A stretch of 64,000 nucleotides of DNA, taken from assembly GCF_003574445.1 (NCBI RefSeq), contig NZ_KZ984550.1, forward strand, positions 62,001 to 126,000. The letters are read 5' to 3'. The notes below the pieces were generated by a model, which had not been told where the DNA came from, ran no database searches, and saw only the letters and a list, made by a program, of their open reading frames with translations. Positions 1 through 8,690 of this stretch are shown here, one piece after another; the first letter of the stretch is position 1, and the number at the start of each line of letters is the position of its first letter. The position numbers and the translations under genes were made by a program. Origin of the DNA: Streptomyces sp. YIM 130001. Its GTDB lineage: Bacteria; Actinomycetota; Actinomycetes; Streptomycetales; Streptomycetaceae.

Positions 1-2
1 GT

Positions 3-2321
3 CTGTCGTCACGGCCGTCGGTGTCGGTGCGCTCCACCGGATCGTCCACGGCCGCCTCCGGCCGGGACCGGCTCGGCGCGGGTCTGGTCAGCGTGCCCCA
101 GGTGCCGCGCCCCGACCCGGGCACGATGGTGCAGGAGAACCCGGAGGTACCCGAGCGCAAGCGGTTCTGCTCGCGTTCCGACTGCGGTGCGCCGGTGGGG
201 CGTGCGCGCGGCGAGCAGCCCGGCCGCACCGAGGGGTTCTGCACCAAGTGCGGCCACCCGTACTCCTTCGTGCCGAAGCTGAGTCCGGGCGATGTGGTGC
301 ACGGCCAGTACGAGGTCACGGGCTGTCTGGCGCACGGCGGTCTCGGCTGGGTCTATCTGGCCGTGGACCGCGCGGTCTCGGACCGCTGGGTGGTCCTCAA
401 GGGCCTGCTCGACACCGGCGACCAGGACGCGATGGCGGCGGCGATCTCGGAGCGGCGCTTCCTCGCCGAGATCGAGCACTCCAACATCGTGCGCATCTAC
501 AACTTCGTCGAACATCTCGACCAGCGCACCGGCTCCCTGGACGGCTACATCGTCATGGAGTACGTCGGCGGCAAGTCCCTCAAGGAGATCGCCAACGAGC
601 GGCGTTCACCCGACGGCAAGCGCGACCCGCTCCCGGTCGAGCAGGCCTGCGCGTACGGCATCGAGGCGCTCGAGGCCCTCGGCCACCTGCACAGCCGCAA
701 CCTGCTGTACTGCGACTTCAAGGTCGACAACGCGATCCAGCAGCACGACCAGCTCAAGCTCATCGACATGGGCGCGGTGCGCCGCATGGACGACGACGAG
801 TCGGCGATCTACGGCACGGTCGGCTACCAGGCGCCCGAGGTGGCCGAGGTGGGCCCGTCGCTCGCCTCGGACCTGTACACCGTGGCGCGCACGCTCGCGG
901 TCCTGACCTTCGACTTCCAGGGGTACACGAACGTCTTCGTGGACTCCCTGCCGGATCCGGACAACATCGAGGTGTTCCGGAAGTACGAGTCCTTCTACCG
1001 GCTTCTGGTGCGGGCCACCGACCCGGACCCGGCGCGCCGCTTCTCCTCCGCGCAGGAGATGGCGGACCAGCTCACGGGCGTTCTGCGCGAGGTGGTCGCG
1101 CTGCAGACGGGCCGGCCGCGGCCGGCGCTCTCCACCCTGTTCGGGCCCGAACTGAGGGTCACGGACACGGAGTTGTTCGCCGAGACGACCGGTGAGGTGT
1201 CCCGGCTCGGCGTACGGAAGGTGCCCGCCGGGCGGCGTGGACAGCAGGCAGACCCGGGTCCGGGTGCCGTGCCGCTGCCGACCGGTGCGGCGCCGGGCGC
1301 GCTGCCCGCCCCGCCGACCGCCGCCCCCGACACCGCGGCCGTCGTGCCGTCCGGCGGGGTACCCGCTCCCGAGGGCGCCGGTCTGGTGCGCCGGCTCGAC
1401 GCGCCCGGTGCGGCCCTCGCCCTGCCGGTCCCGCGCGTCGACCCGGGCGACCCGAACGCGGGCTTCCTCGCGGGCCTGATGGCGTCCGCGCCCGCCGAGT
1501 TGATCAGTGCCCTGCAGTCGGCGCCGGCGCCGTCCCTCGAGATCCGCCTGCGGGAGCTGCGGGCCCGGCTGGAGATGGAGGACGTCAGCGCGGCGACGCG
1601 TCTGCTCACCACGCTGGAGACCGGCCATCCGGACGACTGGCGGGTGGTCTGGTACCGCGGCGTGGTGGCCCTGACCACGGGCGACTTCGAGACCTCCGCG
1701 CTGTCCTTCGACGCGGTCTACGACGCCTTTCCCGGTGACGCGGCGCCGAAGCTGGCCCTCGGTGTCTGCGCGGAGGTCCTCGGCCAGCTGGACAACGCGG
1801 CGGAGTACTACCGACTGGTGTGGACGACGGACCCGAGCTATGTGAGCACCGCTTTCGGTCTGGCCCGGGTGCAGCTCGCCGCGGGCGACCGGCGCTCGGC
1901 GGTCCGTACGCTCGAGTCGGTGCCGGAGGCCTCCATCCACTACACCGCGGCCCGGGTCGCGGCGGTGCGCGCGAGACTGCGCGAACAGGCCGTGCACGAG
2001 CCGCTGCTCGACGATCTGACCGCGGCCGCGGGGCAGGTCGAGGCGTTGCACCAGTTCGGTCTCGACGCGGTCCGCCAGGAGCAACTGTCGACCGAGGTAC
2101 TCGGAACGGCACTGGACTGGATACTCTCCGGTAGCCGCGGTTCCGCACCGTCCCAGGGCGCCGGGCACACTGTGCTCCTGGGCAGCCCGCTGGACGAGCG
2201 CGGACTCCGCTTCGGTCTGGAACGCTCGTACCGGACCCTGGCGAGGCTCGCGCAGCGCGGTGACGAGAGGATCGAACTGGTGGAACGGGCCAACCGATTC
2301 CGACCACGGACATGGGTCTGA
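3..2321 (+). CDS. pknG: PknG-like serine/threonine protein kinase (5' end outside window)
   Basis: This is a soluble Ser/Thr kinase with the PknG architecture. A rubredoxin-like zinc ribbon (four Cys, ending FCTKCG) comes first. The kinase domain (about residues 95-345) has the glycine loop AHGGLG, the ATP lysine in VVLKGL, a catalytic loop YCDFKVDN in place of HRDxxxxN, and DMG in place of DFG. A C-terminal TPR-like half starts near residue 480. The frame is open to the window edge. A GTG at 21 could initiate, but PknG homologues normally have a longer disordered N-terminus, so the real start probably lies upstream. It is followed by a PP2C phosphatase, a vWA protein and an FHA protein in the same direction. 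In mycobacteria PknG controls glutamate metabolism through an FHA protein; a similar role here is inference. Confidence 0.9.
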   Translation: MSSRPSVSVRSTGSSTAASGRDRLGAGLVSVPQVPRPDPGTMVQENPEVPERKRFCSRSDCGAPVGRARGEQPGRTEGFCTKCGHPYSFVPKLSPGDVVHGQYEVTGCLAHGGLGWVYLAVDRAVSDRWVVLKGLLDTGDQDAMAAAISERRFLAEIEHSNIVRIYNFVEHLDQRTGSLDGYIVMEYVGGKSLKEIANERRSPDGKRDPLPVEQACAYGIEALEALGHLHSRNLLYCDFKVDNAIQQHDQLKLIDMGAVRRMDDDESAIYGTVGYQAPEVAEVGPSLASDLYTVARTLAVLTFDFQGYTNVFVDSLPDPDNIEVFRKYESFYRLLVRATDPDPARRFSSAQEMADQLTGVLREVVALQTGRPRPALSTLFGPELRVTDTELFAETTGEVSRLGVRKVPAGRRGQQADPGPGAVPLPTGAAPGALPAPPTAAPDTAAVVPSGGVPAPEGAGLVRRLDAPGAALALPVPRVDPGDPNAGFLAGLMASAPAELISALQSAPAPSLEIRLRELRARLEMEDVSAATRLLTTLETGHPDDWRVVWYRGVVALTTGDFETSALSFDAVYDAFPGDAAPKLALGVCAEVLGQLDNAAEYYRLVWTTDPSYVSTAFGLARVQLAAGDRRSAVRTLESVPEASIHYTAARVAAVRARLREQAVHEPLLDDLTAAAGQVEALHQFGLDAVRQEQLSTEVLGTALDWILSGSRGSAPSQGAGHTVLLGSPLDERGLRFGLERSYRTLARLAQRGDERIELVERANRFRPRTWV

Positions 2322-2419
2322 GCCGACCGGCCGGGCCCGAGTCCCGGCCGGCGGTCCACCCGGTCCACCTGGACCGACGAGCGAGTCGTGCCCTGCACGC
2401 CGAGGCGAGGTGAGAGTGA

Positions 2420-3760
2420 GTGACGCCGCAGATGCACCAGTTGTCCGCGTGCCCCAGCTGCGAGGAGCCGCTGGAGTCGGGTGACCTGTTCTGTGGTGCG
2501 TGCGGGTACAACCTCTCGGAGGTGCCCGAGCCGCCCGTGGACCACCCGACCGTCACCATCAACGGCGCGGCGCCGGCAGGGCCCGCCGCCCCCTCCGCCT
2601 CGGTGGAGTGGCCGACCGCGCCCGAGGTGGACAGCTCAGACACTCCGGCGCCCGTACACCGCGCCGACGAGCTCGCCGGCATGGACTCGGCGGGCACCGA
2701 ACTGCCCGCCGCCGCCCGCTCGTCGAGCCTGCGGCCACCCGCCGCACCGGACGGGCAGGACGGGCCGCAGTTCGAGGAGTACCCGCTGCCGGCGCCCGAC
2801 CCGCGCGCCGCCGCACCGGAACCGGGCGCCGCGTCCGGCGTCAAGCGCTGTGTCGCCTGCCGCACCGGCCAGGTGGACGACGACGGCTACTGCGAGCACT
2901 GCGGGCACGCCCAGCCGCGCGAACGCGACCACATGGAGCAGGAGTTGGGCGCGGTGGCCGCGGTCAGCGACCGGGGTCTGCGCCACCACCGCAACGAGGA
3001 CGCGTTCACCGTGTCCTCGGCCGCGCTGCCCGACGGTTCACCCGCGGTCGTGGCGATCGTGTGCGACGGGGTGTCCTCGTCGTCCAGGCCCGACGAGGCG
3101 TCCCTCGCGGCCTCGCAGGCGGCCAACGAGTCGCTGCTCGCGGCCCTGCCGCGCGGCACCCACCCGCAGCAGGCCATGCACGACGCGATCGTCACGGCCG
3201 CCGAGGCGGTCAACGTACTCGCCGACGATCCGGCGCACGCCCAGGAGCACGATCCGCACCGGCACCAGAACTCCCCGGCGTGCACCTTCGTCGGTGCGGT
3301 CGTCGCGGGCGGCCTGCTCATCGTCGGCTGGGTCGGCGACTCGCGCGCGTACTGGATCCCGGTGGACCGCTCGGTGCCCGCCGCCCGGCTCACCGAGGAC
3401 GACTCGTGGGCGGCACAGATGGTCGCGGCCGGCCTGATGGGCGAGCAGGAGGCCTACGCGGACGAGCGGGCGCACGCCATCACCGGCTGGCTCGGCGCGG
3501 ACGCGTACGAACTGGAGCCGCACACCGCTTCCTTCAAGCCGGACCGGCCGGGTGTAGTGGTGGTGTGCACGGACGGACTGTGGAACTACGCGGAGGCGGC
3601 CGAGGAGTTGGCCGCCGCCATCCCCGCCGACGCCGCGGAGCGGCCGTTGCACAGCGCCCAGGTCCTGGTCGGTCACGCCCTCGACGGCGGGGGCCACGAC
3701 AACGTAACAGTGGCGGTGCTGCCGTTCCCCGTGCATCCCGCGGGGGCAGGATCGGCCTGA
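2420..3760 (+). CDS. PP2C-family serine/threonine phosphatase with two zinc ribbons
   Basis: The protein has 446 residues. Two CxxC...CxxCG zinc ribbons (about residues 10-32 and 142-162) flank a Pro/Ala-rich linker, and a PP2C (PPM) phosphatase domain follows from about residue 175. PPM metal-binding motifs are visible: RNEDAF, IVCDGVSS, GWVGDSRAYW, CTDGLW and GHDNVTV. It should remove phosphate from Ser/Thr, most simply from targets of the kinase encoded 98 bp upstream. The GTG start at 2420 is chosen for the GAGG about 9 bp before it; an ATG at 2432 is the alternative. It sits between the PknG-like kinase and the vWA gene, all in one direction, so an operon is likely. Confidence 0.92.
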   Translation: MTPQMHQLSACPSCEEPLESGDLFCGACGYNLSEVPEPPVDHPTVTINGAAPAGPAAPSASVEWPTAPEVDSSDTPAPVHRADELAGMDSAGTELPAAARSSSLRPPAAPDGQDGPQFEEYPLPAPDPRAAAPEPGAASGVKRCVACRTGQVDDDGYCEHCGHAQPRERDHMEQELGAVAAVSDRGLRHHRNEDAFTVSSAALPDGSPAVVAIVCDGVSSSSRPDEASLAASQAANESLLAALPRGTHPQQAMHDAIVTAAEAVNVLADDPAHAQEHDPHRHQNSPACTFVGAVVAGGLLIVGWVGDSRAYWIPVDRSVPAARLTEDDSWAAQMVAAGLMGEQEAYADERAHAITGWLGADAYELEPHTASFKPDRPGVVVVCTDGLWNYAEAAEELAAAIPADAAERPLHSAQVLVGHALDGGGHDNVTVAVLPFPVHPAGAGSA

Positions 3761-3904
3761 AGCCCAGGGGGGACAGGGGAGCGCCACCACATGTCAGCAG
3801 CGCGGAGCACAACCGCACTCAGTCACGTCATCAGGTAACTGCCACCGGCCCTGTGCGCGATGCCGCGCGGGGACCCGGGGCAGAGTTGAGGGGGAGCAGG
3901 ATCC

Positions 3905-5242
3905 ATGGCCAACTTCTCGAAGTCCAACGTTCCGCAGTTCTCCGTCGAGGTGTACCAGAACGAGTATCTGCCCGAGGGCGGCCGTGAGGTCAGCGCGATC
4001 GTCACGGTCACGTCGACGGGCGGCGGCACGGTGGGAGGCACGGCCGCCCGTACGCTCACGGCGGGTCAGGGCCCGGACGCGGCCGTGGCGATCATGGTCG
4101 ACTGCTCGGGATCGATGGACTACCCGCCGACCAAGATGCGCAACGCACGGGACGCGACGGCCGCCGCGATCGACACCCTGCGCGACGGCGTGCACTTCAC
4201 GGTGATCGGCGGCACCCACGTCGCCAAGGAGGTCTATCCGGGCGTCGGGCGGCTCGCGGTCGCCGACGACCGGACCCGCGCCGAGGCCAAGGACGCACTG
4301 CGTGCCCTGAGCGCGGGCGGCGGCACCGCGATCGGCACCTGGCTGCGGCTCGCGGACCGGCTGCTCGCCACCGCCGACGTATCGATCCGGCACGGCATCC
4401 TGCTCACCGACGGGCGCAACGAGCACGAGTCGCCCGAGGACCTCAGGGCCGCGCTCGACTCGTGTGCGGGCCGCTTCACCTGTGACGCCCGGGGCGTAGG
4501 CACCGACTGGGAAGTGAAAGAAGTCACAGCGATCGCTTCGGCGCTGCTCGGCACCGCCGACATCGTCGCGGATCCGGCCGGCCTCGCCACGGACTTCACG
4601 CAGATGATGGAGAACGCGATGGGCAAGGAGGTCGCGGACGTCGCTCTGCGACTGTGGACCCCGATGGGCTCGGAGATCAAGTTCGTCAAGCAAGTGGCGC
4701 CCACGGTCGAGGAGTTGACGGACCGTCGCACCGAGTCGGGACCGCGCGCCGGCGACTATCCGACGGGCTCGTGGGGCGACGAGTCGCGCGACTACCACGT
4801 CTGCGTCACGGTGCCGGACGCCGACCTCGGCCAGGAGATGCTGGCCGCCCGGGTGTCGCTGGTGATCCCGCAGCCCGACGGCAGTTCGCAGGCGCTGTCC
4901 CAGGGCCTGGTACGAGCGGTGTGGACGGACGACATGGCCGCGTCCACCTCGATCAATCCGCAGGTCGCGCACTACACGGGGCAGGCGGAACTGGCCCAGG
5001 CCATCCAGCAGGGCCTCGATCTGCGCAAGTCCGGTGACGACGACGGGGCGACCGCGAAACTGGGCCGTGCTGTTCAGTTGGCAAGCGCCTCCGGGAACGC
5101 GGACACTGCGAAACTGCTTGCGAAGGTGGTCGACGTGGTCGACGCCGCTGCGGGTACTGTGCGACTGAAGCCGAAGGTCGCGGAGGCCGACGAGATGACT
5201 CTCGAAACCCGGTCCACCAAGACGGTTCGGGTGAAGAAGTAA
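3905..5242 (+). CDS. vWA-domain protein
   Basis: The protein has 445 residues and no signal peptide or membrane segment. The von Willebrand A domain (about residues 55-235) carries the metal-site motif DCSGS and a downstream LLTDGRNEHE. The C-terminal half is predicted beta-rich, then helical (about residues 355-420). A GGGGGAG-type ribosome site precedes the ATG at 3905. vWA domains are metal-dependent protein-binding modules. Lying between PP2C and FHA genes, this protein is probably a scaffold or substrate of the phosphorylation cassette. That role is inferred from context only. Confidence 0.9.
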   Translation: MANFSKSNVPQFSVEVYQNEYLPEGGREVSAIVTVTSTGGGTVGGTAARTLTAGQGPDAAVAIMVDCSGSMDYPPTKMRNARDATAAAIDTLRDGVHFTVIGGTHVAKEVYPGVGRLAVADDRTRAEAKDALRALSAGGGTAIGTWLRLADRLLATADVSIRHGILLTDGRNEHESPEDLRAALDSCAGRFTCDARGVGTDWEVKEVTAIASALLGTADIVADPAGLATDFTQMMENAMGKEVADVALRLWTPMGSEIKFVKQVAPTVEELTDRRTESGPRAGDYPTGSWGDESRDYHVCVTVPDADLGQEMLAARVSLVIPQPDGSSQALSQGLVRAVWTDDMAASTSINPQVAHYTGQAELAQAIQQGLDLRKSGDDDGATAKLGRAVQLASASGNADTAKLLAKVVDVVDAAAGTVRLKPKVAEADEMTLETRSTKTVRVKK

Positions 5243-5352
5243 CCGAAGAGCAGACGCAGTGCGGCGTCACGGTCACCGACCGTCACGCCCAGTACCGCGA
5301 GGTACCTGACAGCGGCCCGCCGGGCCGGAGAAGGAGAGGGGGAAGCGCCGAC

Positions 5353-6708
5353 ATGCCGACCTGCCCGAACGGACACCAGTCGGGTTCCGACGACTGGTGC
5401 GAGGTCTGCGGCCACCGCATGGCAGGTGCACCCGCCGGTGCCGTGCCGCCACCTCCCCCGCCACCGCCTGCCGCCGGTTACGGCTACCCGCAGGGACCGC
5501 CACCGCCTCCCGGCGGCTACGGCTACCCCCAGCAGGAGCCGCCCGCGCAGGCCGAGCTCTGCCCGCAGTGCCGTACGCCCCGCGAGGCGAACGCGCCGTT
5601 CTGCGAGGAGTGCCGGTGGAACTTCATCACCAACACCGCGACGTCGTACCAGCCCGCCGCCCCGCGGCAGGGTGTGCCCGGTCTGAATCTGCCGCCGGGC
5701 TTCCAGGCACAGCAGCCGGGTGGCGGGCCGCAGCAGCAGCCCGGTGGCGGTGACTACACCAGCTCGCGCCCCTCGCAGATGAACCGTCCCGCGGAGCCGC
5801 TGCAGGGCGGCGGCCACCCCTCGGGACCGCAGGGACAGCCGGGGCAGCAGGCGCCGCCTCCGCCTCCGCCGCATCAGGGCGGGTTCCCGCCTCCGGGCGG
5901 TCAGCAGCCCGGGCCGCCCGCGCCTCCGCCGGGCTACCCGCAGCAGACTCCGCCCGGCCCCCCGGCGGGTGACGACGACTGGATGATCCAGCCGCCGTCC
6001 GCCCAGGCGGGTGCTCCGGCACCCACCGCGCCGGCTCCCGGCGGTCCGCAGCACGGCGGCCCCGGGAACGGCTTCCCCGAGCCGAACGGCCCGGGTGGCG
6101 CTTTCCCCGGTCCGAACGGTCCTGGCGGCGGTTTCCCGGACCCGAACGGCCCGGGCGGCAGCTTCCCCGACCCGAACGGGAACGGGAACGGGCAGAGCCA
6201 GCACCGCGGTTTCCCCGATCCGAACGCCCCGGGCAGCAACTTCCCGGACGCCGGTCAGGGCTTCCCCGACACCGGCCACGGATTCCCCAACGCCCAAGCG
6301 CCCGCGACCTGGTCGGCGACGATCGGCCCGGATCGCGAGTACTTCATGGCGATGATGCACCGCAGCGGCCCGGATGCCTCCGGGCTCAACCTGCCTGCCT
6401 ACTCGCCGGAGCAGCAGCGGGTGCTGGACGGCAACCAGATCACCATCGGCCGCCGCCGGCACTCGACGGGTGAGTCGCCCGACATCGATCTGTCGGTGCC
6501 GCCGGAGGACCCGGGCGTCTCGCACCAGCACGCCGTTCTGGTCCAGCAGCCGGACACCACCTGGGCCGTCGTCGACCAGAACTCGACCAACGGCACGACC
6601 GTCAACGGCGGCGAGGAGCCGATCCAGCCGTTCGTGCCGGTGCCGCTGCAGGACGGCGACCGGGTGCATGTGGGCGCCTGGACGACGATCACCATCCGGC
6701 GCGGCTGA
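5353..6708 (+). CDS. FHA-domain protein with double zinc ribbon and Pro/Gly-rich linker
   Basis: The protein has 451 residues. Two zinc ribbons (about residues 4-22 and 70-90) precede a long Pro/Gly/Gln-rich low-complexity segment (about 95-330). A C-terminal FHA domain (about 350-450) has the hallmark IGRRR, SHQHA and NSTNGTTVNG motifs. FHA domains bind phosphothreonine, so this is the likely reader of the kinase output. The disordered linker ends in near-repeats of a FPDPNGPGG unit. It is the last gene of the four-gene cassette, with a strong hairpin after its stop codon. Confidence 0.92.
   Translation: MPTCPNGHQSGSDDWCEVCGHRMAGAPAGAVPPPPPPPPAAGYGYPQGPPPPPGGYGYPQQEPPAQAELCPQCRTPREANAPFCEECRWNFITNTATSYQPAAPRQGVPGLNLPPGFQAQQPGGGPQQQPGGGDYTSSRPSQMNRPAEPLQGGGHPSGPQGQPGQQAPPPPPPHQGGFPPPGGQQPGPPAPPPGYPQQTPPGPPAGDDDWMIQPPSAQAGAPAPTAPAPGGPQHGGPGNGFPEPNGPGGAFPGPNGPGGGFPDPNGPGGSFPDPNGNGNGQSQHRGFPDPNAPGSNFPDAGQGFPDTGHGFPNAQAPATWSATIGPDREYFMAMMHRSGPDASGLNLPAYSPEQQRVLDGNQITIGRRRHSTGESPDIDLSVPPEDPGVSHQHAVLVQQPDTTWAVVDQNSTNGTTVNGGEEPIQPFVPVPLQDGDRVHVGAWTTITIRRG
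6070..6295 (+). repeat. In-gene FPDPNGPGG-type tandem repeat
   Basis: This lies inside the FHA gene. Degenerate copies of a roughly 33-bp unit encode FPxPNGPGG-like peptides (F-P-E/G/D-P-N-G-P-G-G), decaying into FPDAGQG and FPDTGHG copies. It lengthens the disordered linker between the zinc ribbons and the FHA domain. Confidence 0.8.
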
Positions 6709-6734
6709 CCCAGCGGCGCCGTACCCGCACAGCA

Positions 6735-6779
6735 CGGCAGAGGCCGCCCGCCCGGGAAACCGGCGGGCGGCTTCTGCCG
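6735..6779. terminator. Bidirectional hairpin terminator candidate
   Basis: A long inverted repeat pairs CGGCAGA-GCCGCCCGCC with GGCGGGCGGC-TTCTGCCG around a short loop. It sits 26 bp after the FHA stop and before the convergent methyltransferase stop at 6814. No strong T-tract follows, as is common in streptomycetes. Confidence 0.75.
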
Positions 6780-6813
6780 TCTCCGGAGAGGTGCCTGCTG
6801 GAGGGGCGCGGGC

Positions 6814-7839
6814 TCAGGTCAGCGGCCAGGTGTCGGGGCCCGCGGGGTCGTCGAGCCAGGCGCGGGCGCTCCCGTCGGCGACCGTCACGCCGTAACGCTC
6901 ACGTCCTGGCCGGTCCCCACGCCGCCACAGGGCCAGCGCCTCGTACGGGTCGAGGCTGTCGCCCGCCAGGGCGAGCAGGAAGCGGAACGAGTCCTCGCGC
7001 AGCGCCCGGCGCGGCAGCCCGTCATACTCGCGCGGCCGGTCCCCGGCGCGGGAGCTCCCGCCCCGCAGCGGCACGAAGTACGCGGGCGTGTGCAGGAAGC
7101 GGCCTTCGGCGTTCTCCGCGTCGTGCACCGTGAGCAGCAGCAGTCCGGTCGCGAGCGGGGCCAGGATGCGCGCCCCGGGCCGGCACTGGCCGAGCCAGTC
7201 CGGCGGGATGCCCGGCAGCGCACAGGTCGCGATGATGCGGTCGAAGGGGGCGCGGCCCGGGCAGCCGCGGGCGCCGTCGCCGGTGACGACGGCCGGGTGC
7301 CGGCCGGCCGCGGCGAGGTGCCGGCGGGCGGACTCGGTGATGTCCGGGTCCAGGTCGACGGTCGTGACGTGCTCGTCGCCGAGGCGGTGGGACATGAGTG
7401 CCGCGTTGTACCCGGGGCCTGCGCCGATCTCCAGGACCTTGAGCACGCCCTCGCCGCGCTGCACGCCGAGCGCGACGAGCATCCTCGCCATGAGGGACGG
7501 CTGGCTGCTGGAGGAGAGGAGTTCGCCGTCGCGCACCCGGGTCGCCAGCGGGGCGTCCGCATAGGCGCCGCGCAGCCAGCGGGCCCGCCGTTCGGGATCC
7601 GGGTCCTCGCCCCAGAGCCGCTCGTAGCCGCCCGCGGCCGCCGCGGTCGCTTCGTAGTAGTAGGGCACGAACAGTTCACGCGGCACGGTGGCGAAGGCGT
7701 CCCGCCATCCTGGATCGCCGTCGAAGACGCCGTCGGCCTCGATGGACCGCACCATCGCCGCCCGCTCCGCCGCAGCGATCGCCTCGGCCCCGCCGTCGGT
7801 CCCCGCGGGGGGGTGCCCTTCCGGTTCCGGCGCATCCAT
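6814..7839 (-). CDS. Protein-L-isoaspartate O-methyltransferase-like SAM methyltransferase
   Basis: The protein has 341 residues. The Rossmann-type SAM motif VLEIGAGPGYNAAL is near residue 132, followed by the acidic ribose-binding VDLDPD strand. N-terminal features (MVRSIEADG, VPRELFVP, then LSSSSQPS) match the PCMT family. PCMT repairs isoaspartyl residues. This protein has a roughly 100-residue C-terminal extension, so its substrate could differ, as in PCMT-like enzymes that modify peptides. It converges on the FHA gene and diverges from the globin gene, with 196 bp between the two starts. Confidence 0.82.
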   Translation of the reverse strand: MDAPEPEGHPPAGTDGGAEAIAAAERAAMVRSIEADGVFDGDPGWRDAFATVPRELFVPYYYEATAAAAGGYERLWGEDPDPERRARWLRGAYADAPLATRVRDGELLSSSSQPSLMARMLVALGVQRGEGVLKVLEIGAGPGYNAALMSHRLGDEHVTTVDLDPDITESARRHLAAAGRHPAVVTGDGARGCPGRAPFDRIIATCALPGIPPDWLGQCRPGARILAPLATGLLLLTVHDAENAEGRFLHTPAYFVPLRGGSSRAGDRPREYDGLPRRALREDSFRFLLALAGDSLDPYEALALWRRGDRPGRERYGVTVADGSARAWLDDPAGPDTWPLT

Positions 7840-8035
7840 ATGTCCACTGTCCTGCGCGGCGGCGCGGGAGGCGAGAGCGGGCGGTGCCGTGGTCCGGTCG
7901 CGGATCCGGCAGGACCTAGGTCATCCGTACTCGGCCGGGCCGTCTGCGACGATGGAAGATGCGGCACCCGGGGGAGGTCCCCGGACGCTCCGGCGGCCTG
8001 CCGGGGCGGCCAGAGCGACTGTGAGGCCATGACAC

Positions 8036-8440
8036 GTGACTGAGATTCCGCGCGGCACGCTCCAGGAGCAGACCTTCTACGAGCAGGTCGGCGGCGAGGA
8101 CACCTTCCGGCGTCTGGTGCGCCGGTTCTACGAGGGTGTCGCCGAGGATCCGCTGCTGCGGCCGATGTACCCCGAGGAGGACCTGGGCCCGGCCGAGGAG
8201 CGGCTCACCCTCTTCCTGATGCAGTACTGGGGCGGCCCGCGCACGTACAGCGACAACCGGGGACACCCGCGGCTGAGGATGCGGCACGCACCGTTCGCGG
8301 TCGACCGCGCGGCGCACGACGCCTGGCTGAAACACATGCGGGTGGCCGTGGACGAGCTCGGCCTGTCCGAGGAACACGAGCGCACCCTGTGGAACTACCT
8401 CACCTACGCCGCGGCCTCGATGGTGAACACGGCGGACTGA
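8036..8440 (+). CDS. glbO: Group II truncated haemoglobin (HbO type)
   Basis: The protein has 134 residues, the full length of a 2-on-2 globin. Diagnostic residues are visible: Tyr B10 in RRFYEG, the proximal His in RMRHAPF, the YWGGP segment, and Trp G8 in TLWNYL, which marks group II. It binds haem and O2 and probably serves in oxygen or nitric-oxide chemistry or redox protection. The GTG start at 8036 is used because an ATG 7 bp upstream runs into a stop after four codons. It is a single gene. Confidence 0.9.
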   Translation: MTEIPRGTLQEQTFYEQVGGEDTFRRLVRRFYEGVAEDPLLRPMYPEEDLGPAEERLTLFLMQYWGGPRTYSDNRGHPRLRMRHAPFAVDRAAHDAWLKHMRVAVDELGLSEEHERTLWNYLTYAAASMVNTAD

Positions 8441-8494
8441 GGCCGCAGCGGGCCGCGAGCGGCGGGGTCCGAGCACACGACGGTCCGCGAACAC

Positions 8495-8526
8495 CGGCAG
8501 CACGGCGGACCGGCAGCACGGCGGAC
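8495..8526. repeat. Two perfect 16-bp tandem repeats
   Basis: Two head-to-tail copies of CGGCAGCACGGCGGAC lie in the 250-bp gap between the globin and the ABC permease. No function is evident. Confidence 0.8.
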
Positions 8527-8690
8527 CGACCCGAACGAGTCCGTAGAGCCCGGGCGTTCCCCGCCCACATACCGGCCCCCGCTGCCCGGATTCCGGTCAC
8601 AGTCGGGCAATTTCTGCCCACAGGCGGTTTCCCCGGCCCCCTGCCTCTGTAAGCATCGCGCTGTCAGGGGCCAGGGGGACAGGGGATCGA

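Noticed and set aside
606..2168. 520-residue antisense reading frame opposite the PknG-like gene
   Set aside because: High G+C leaves long antisense frames open. Its product is Arg/Gly/His-rich without domains, while the plus strand has a clear kinase.
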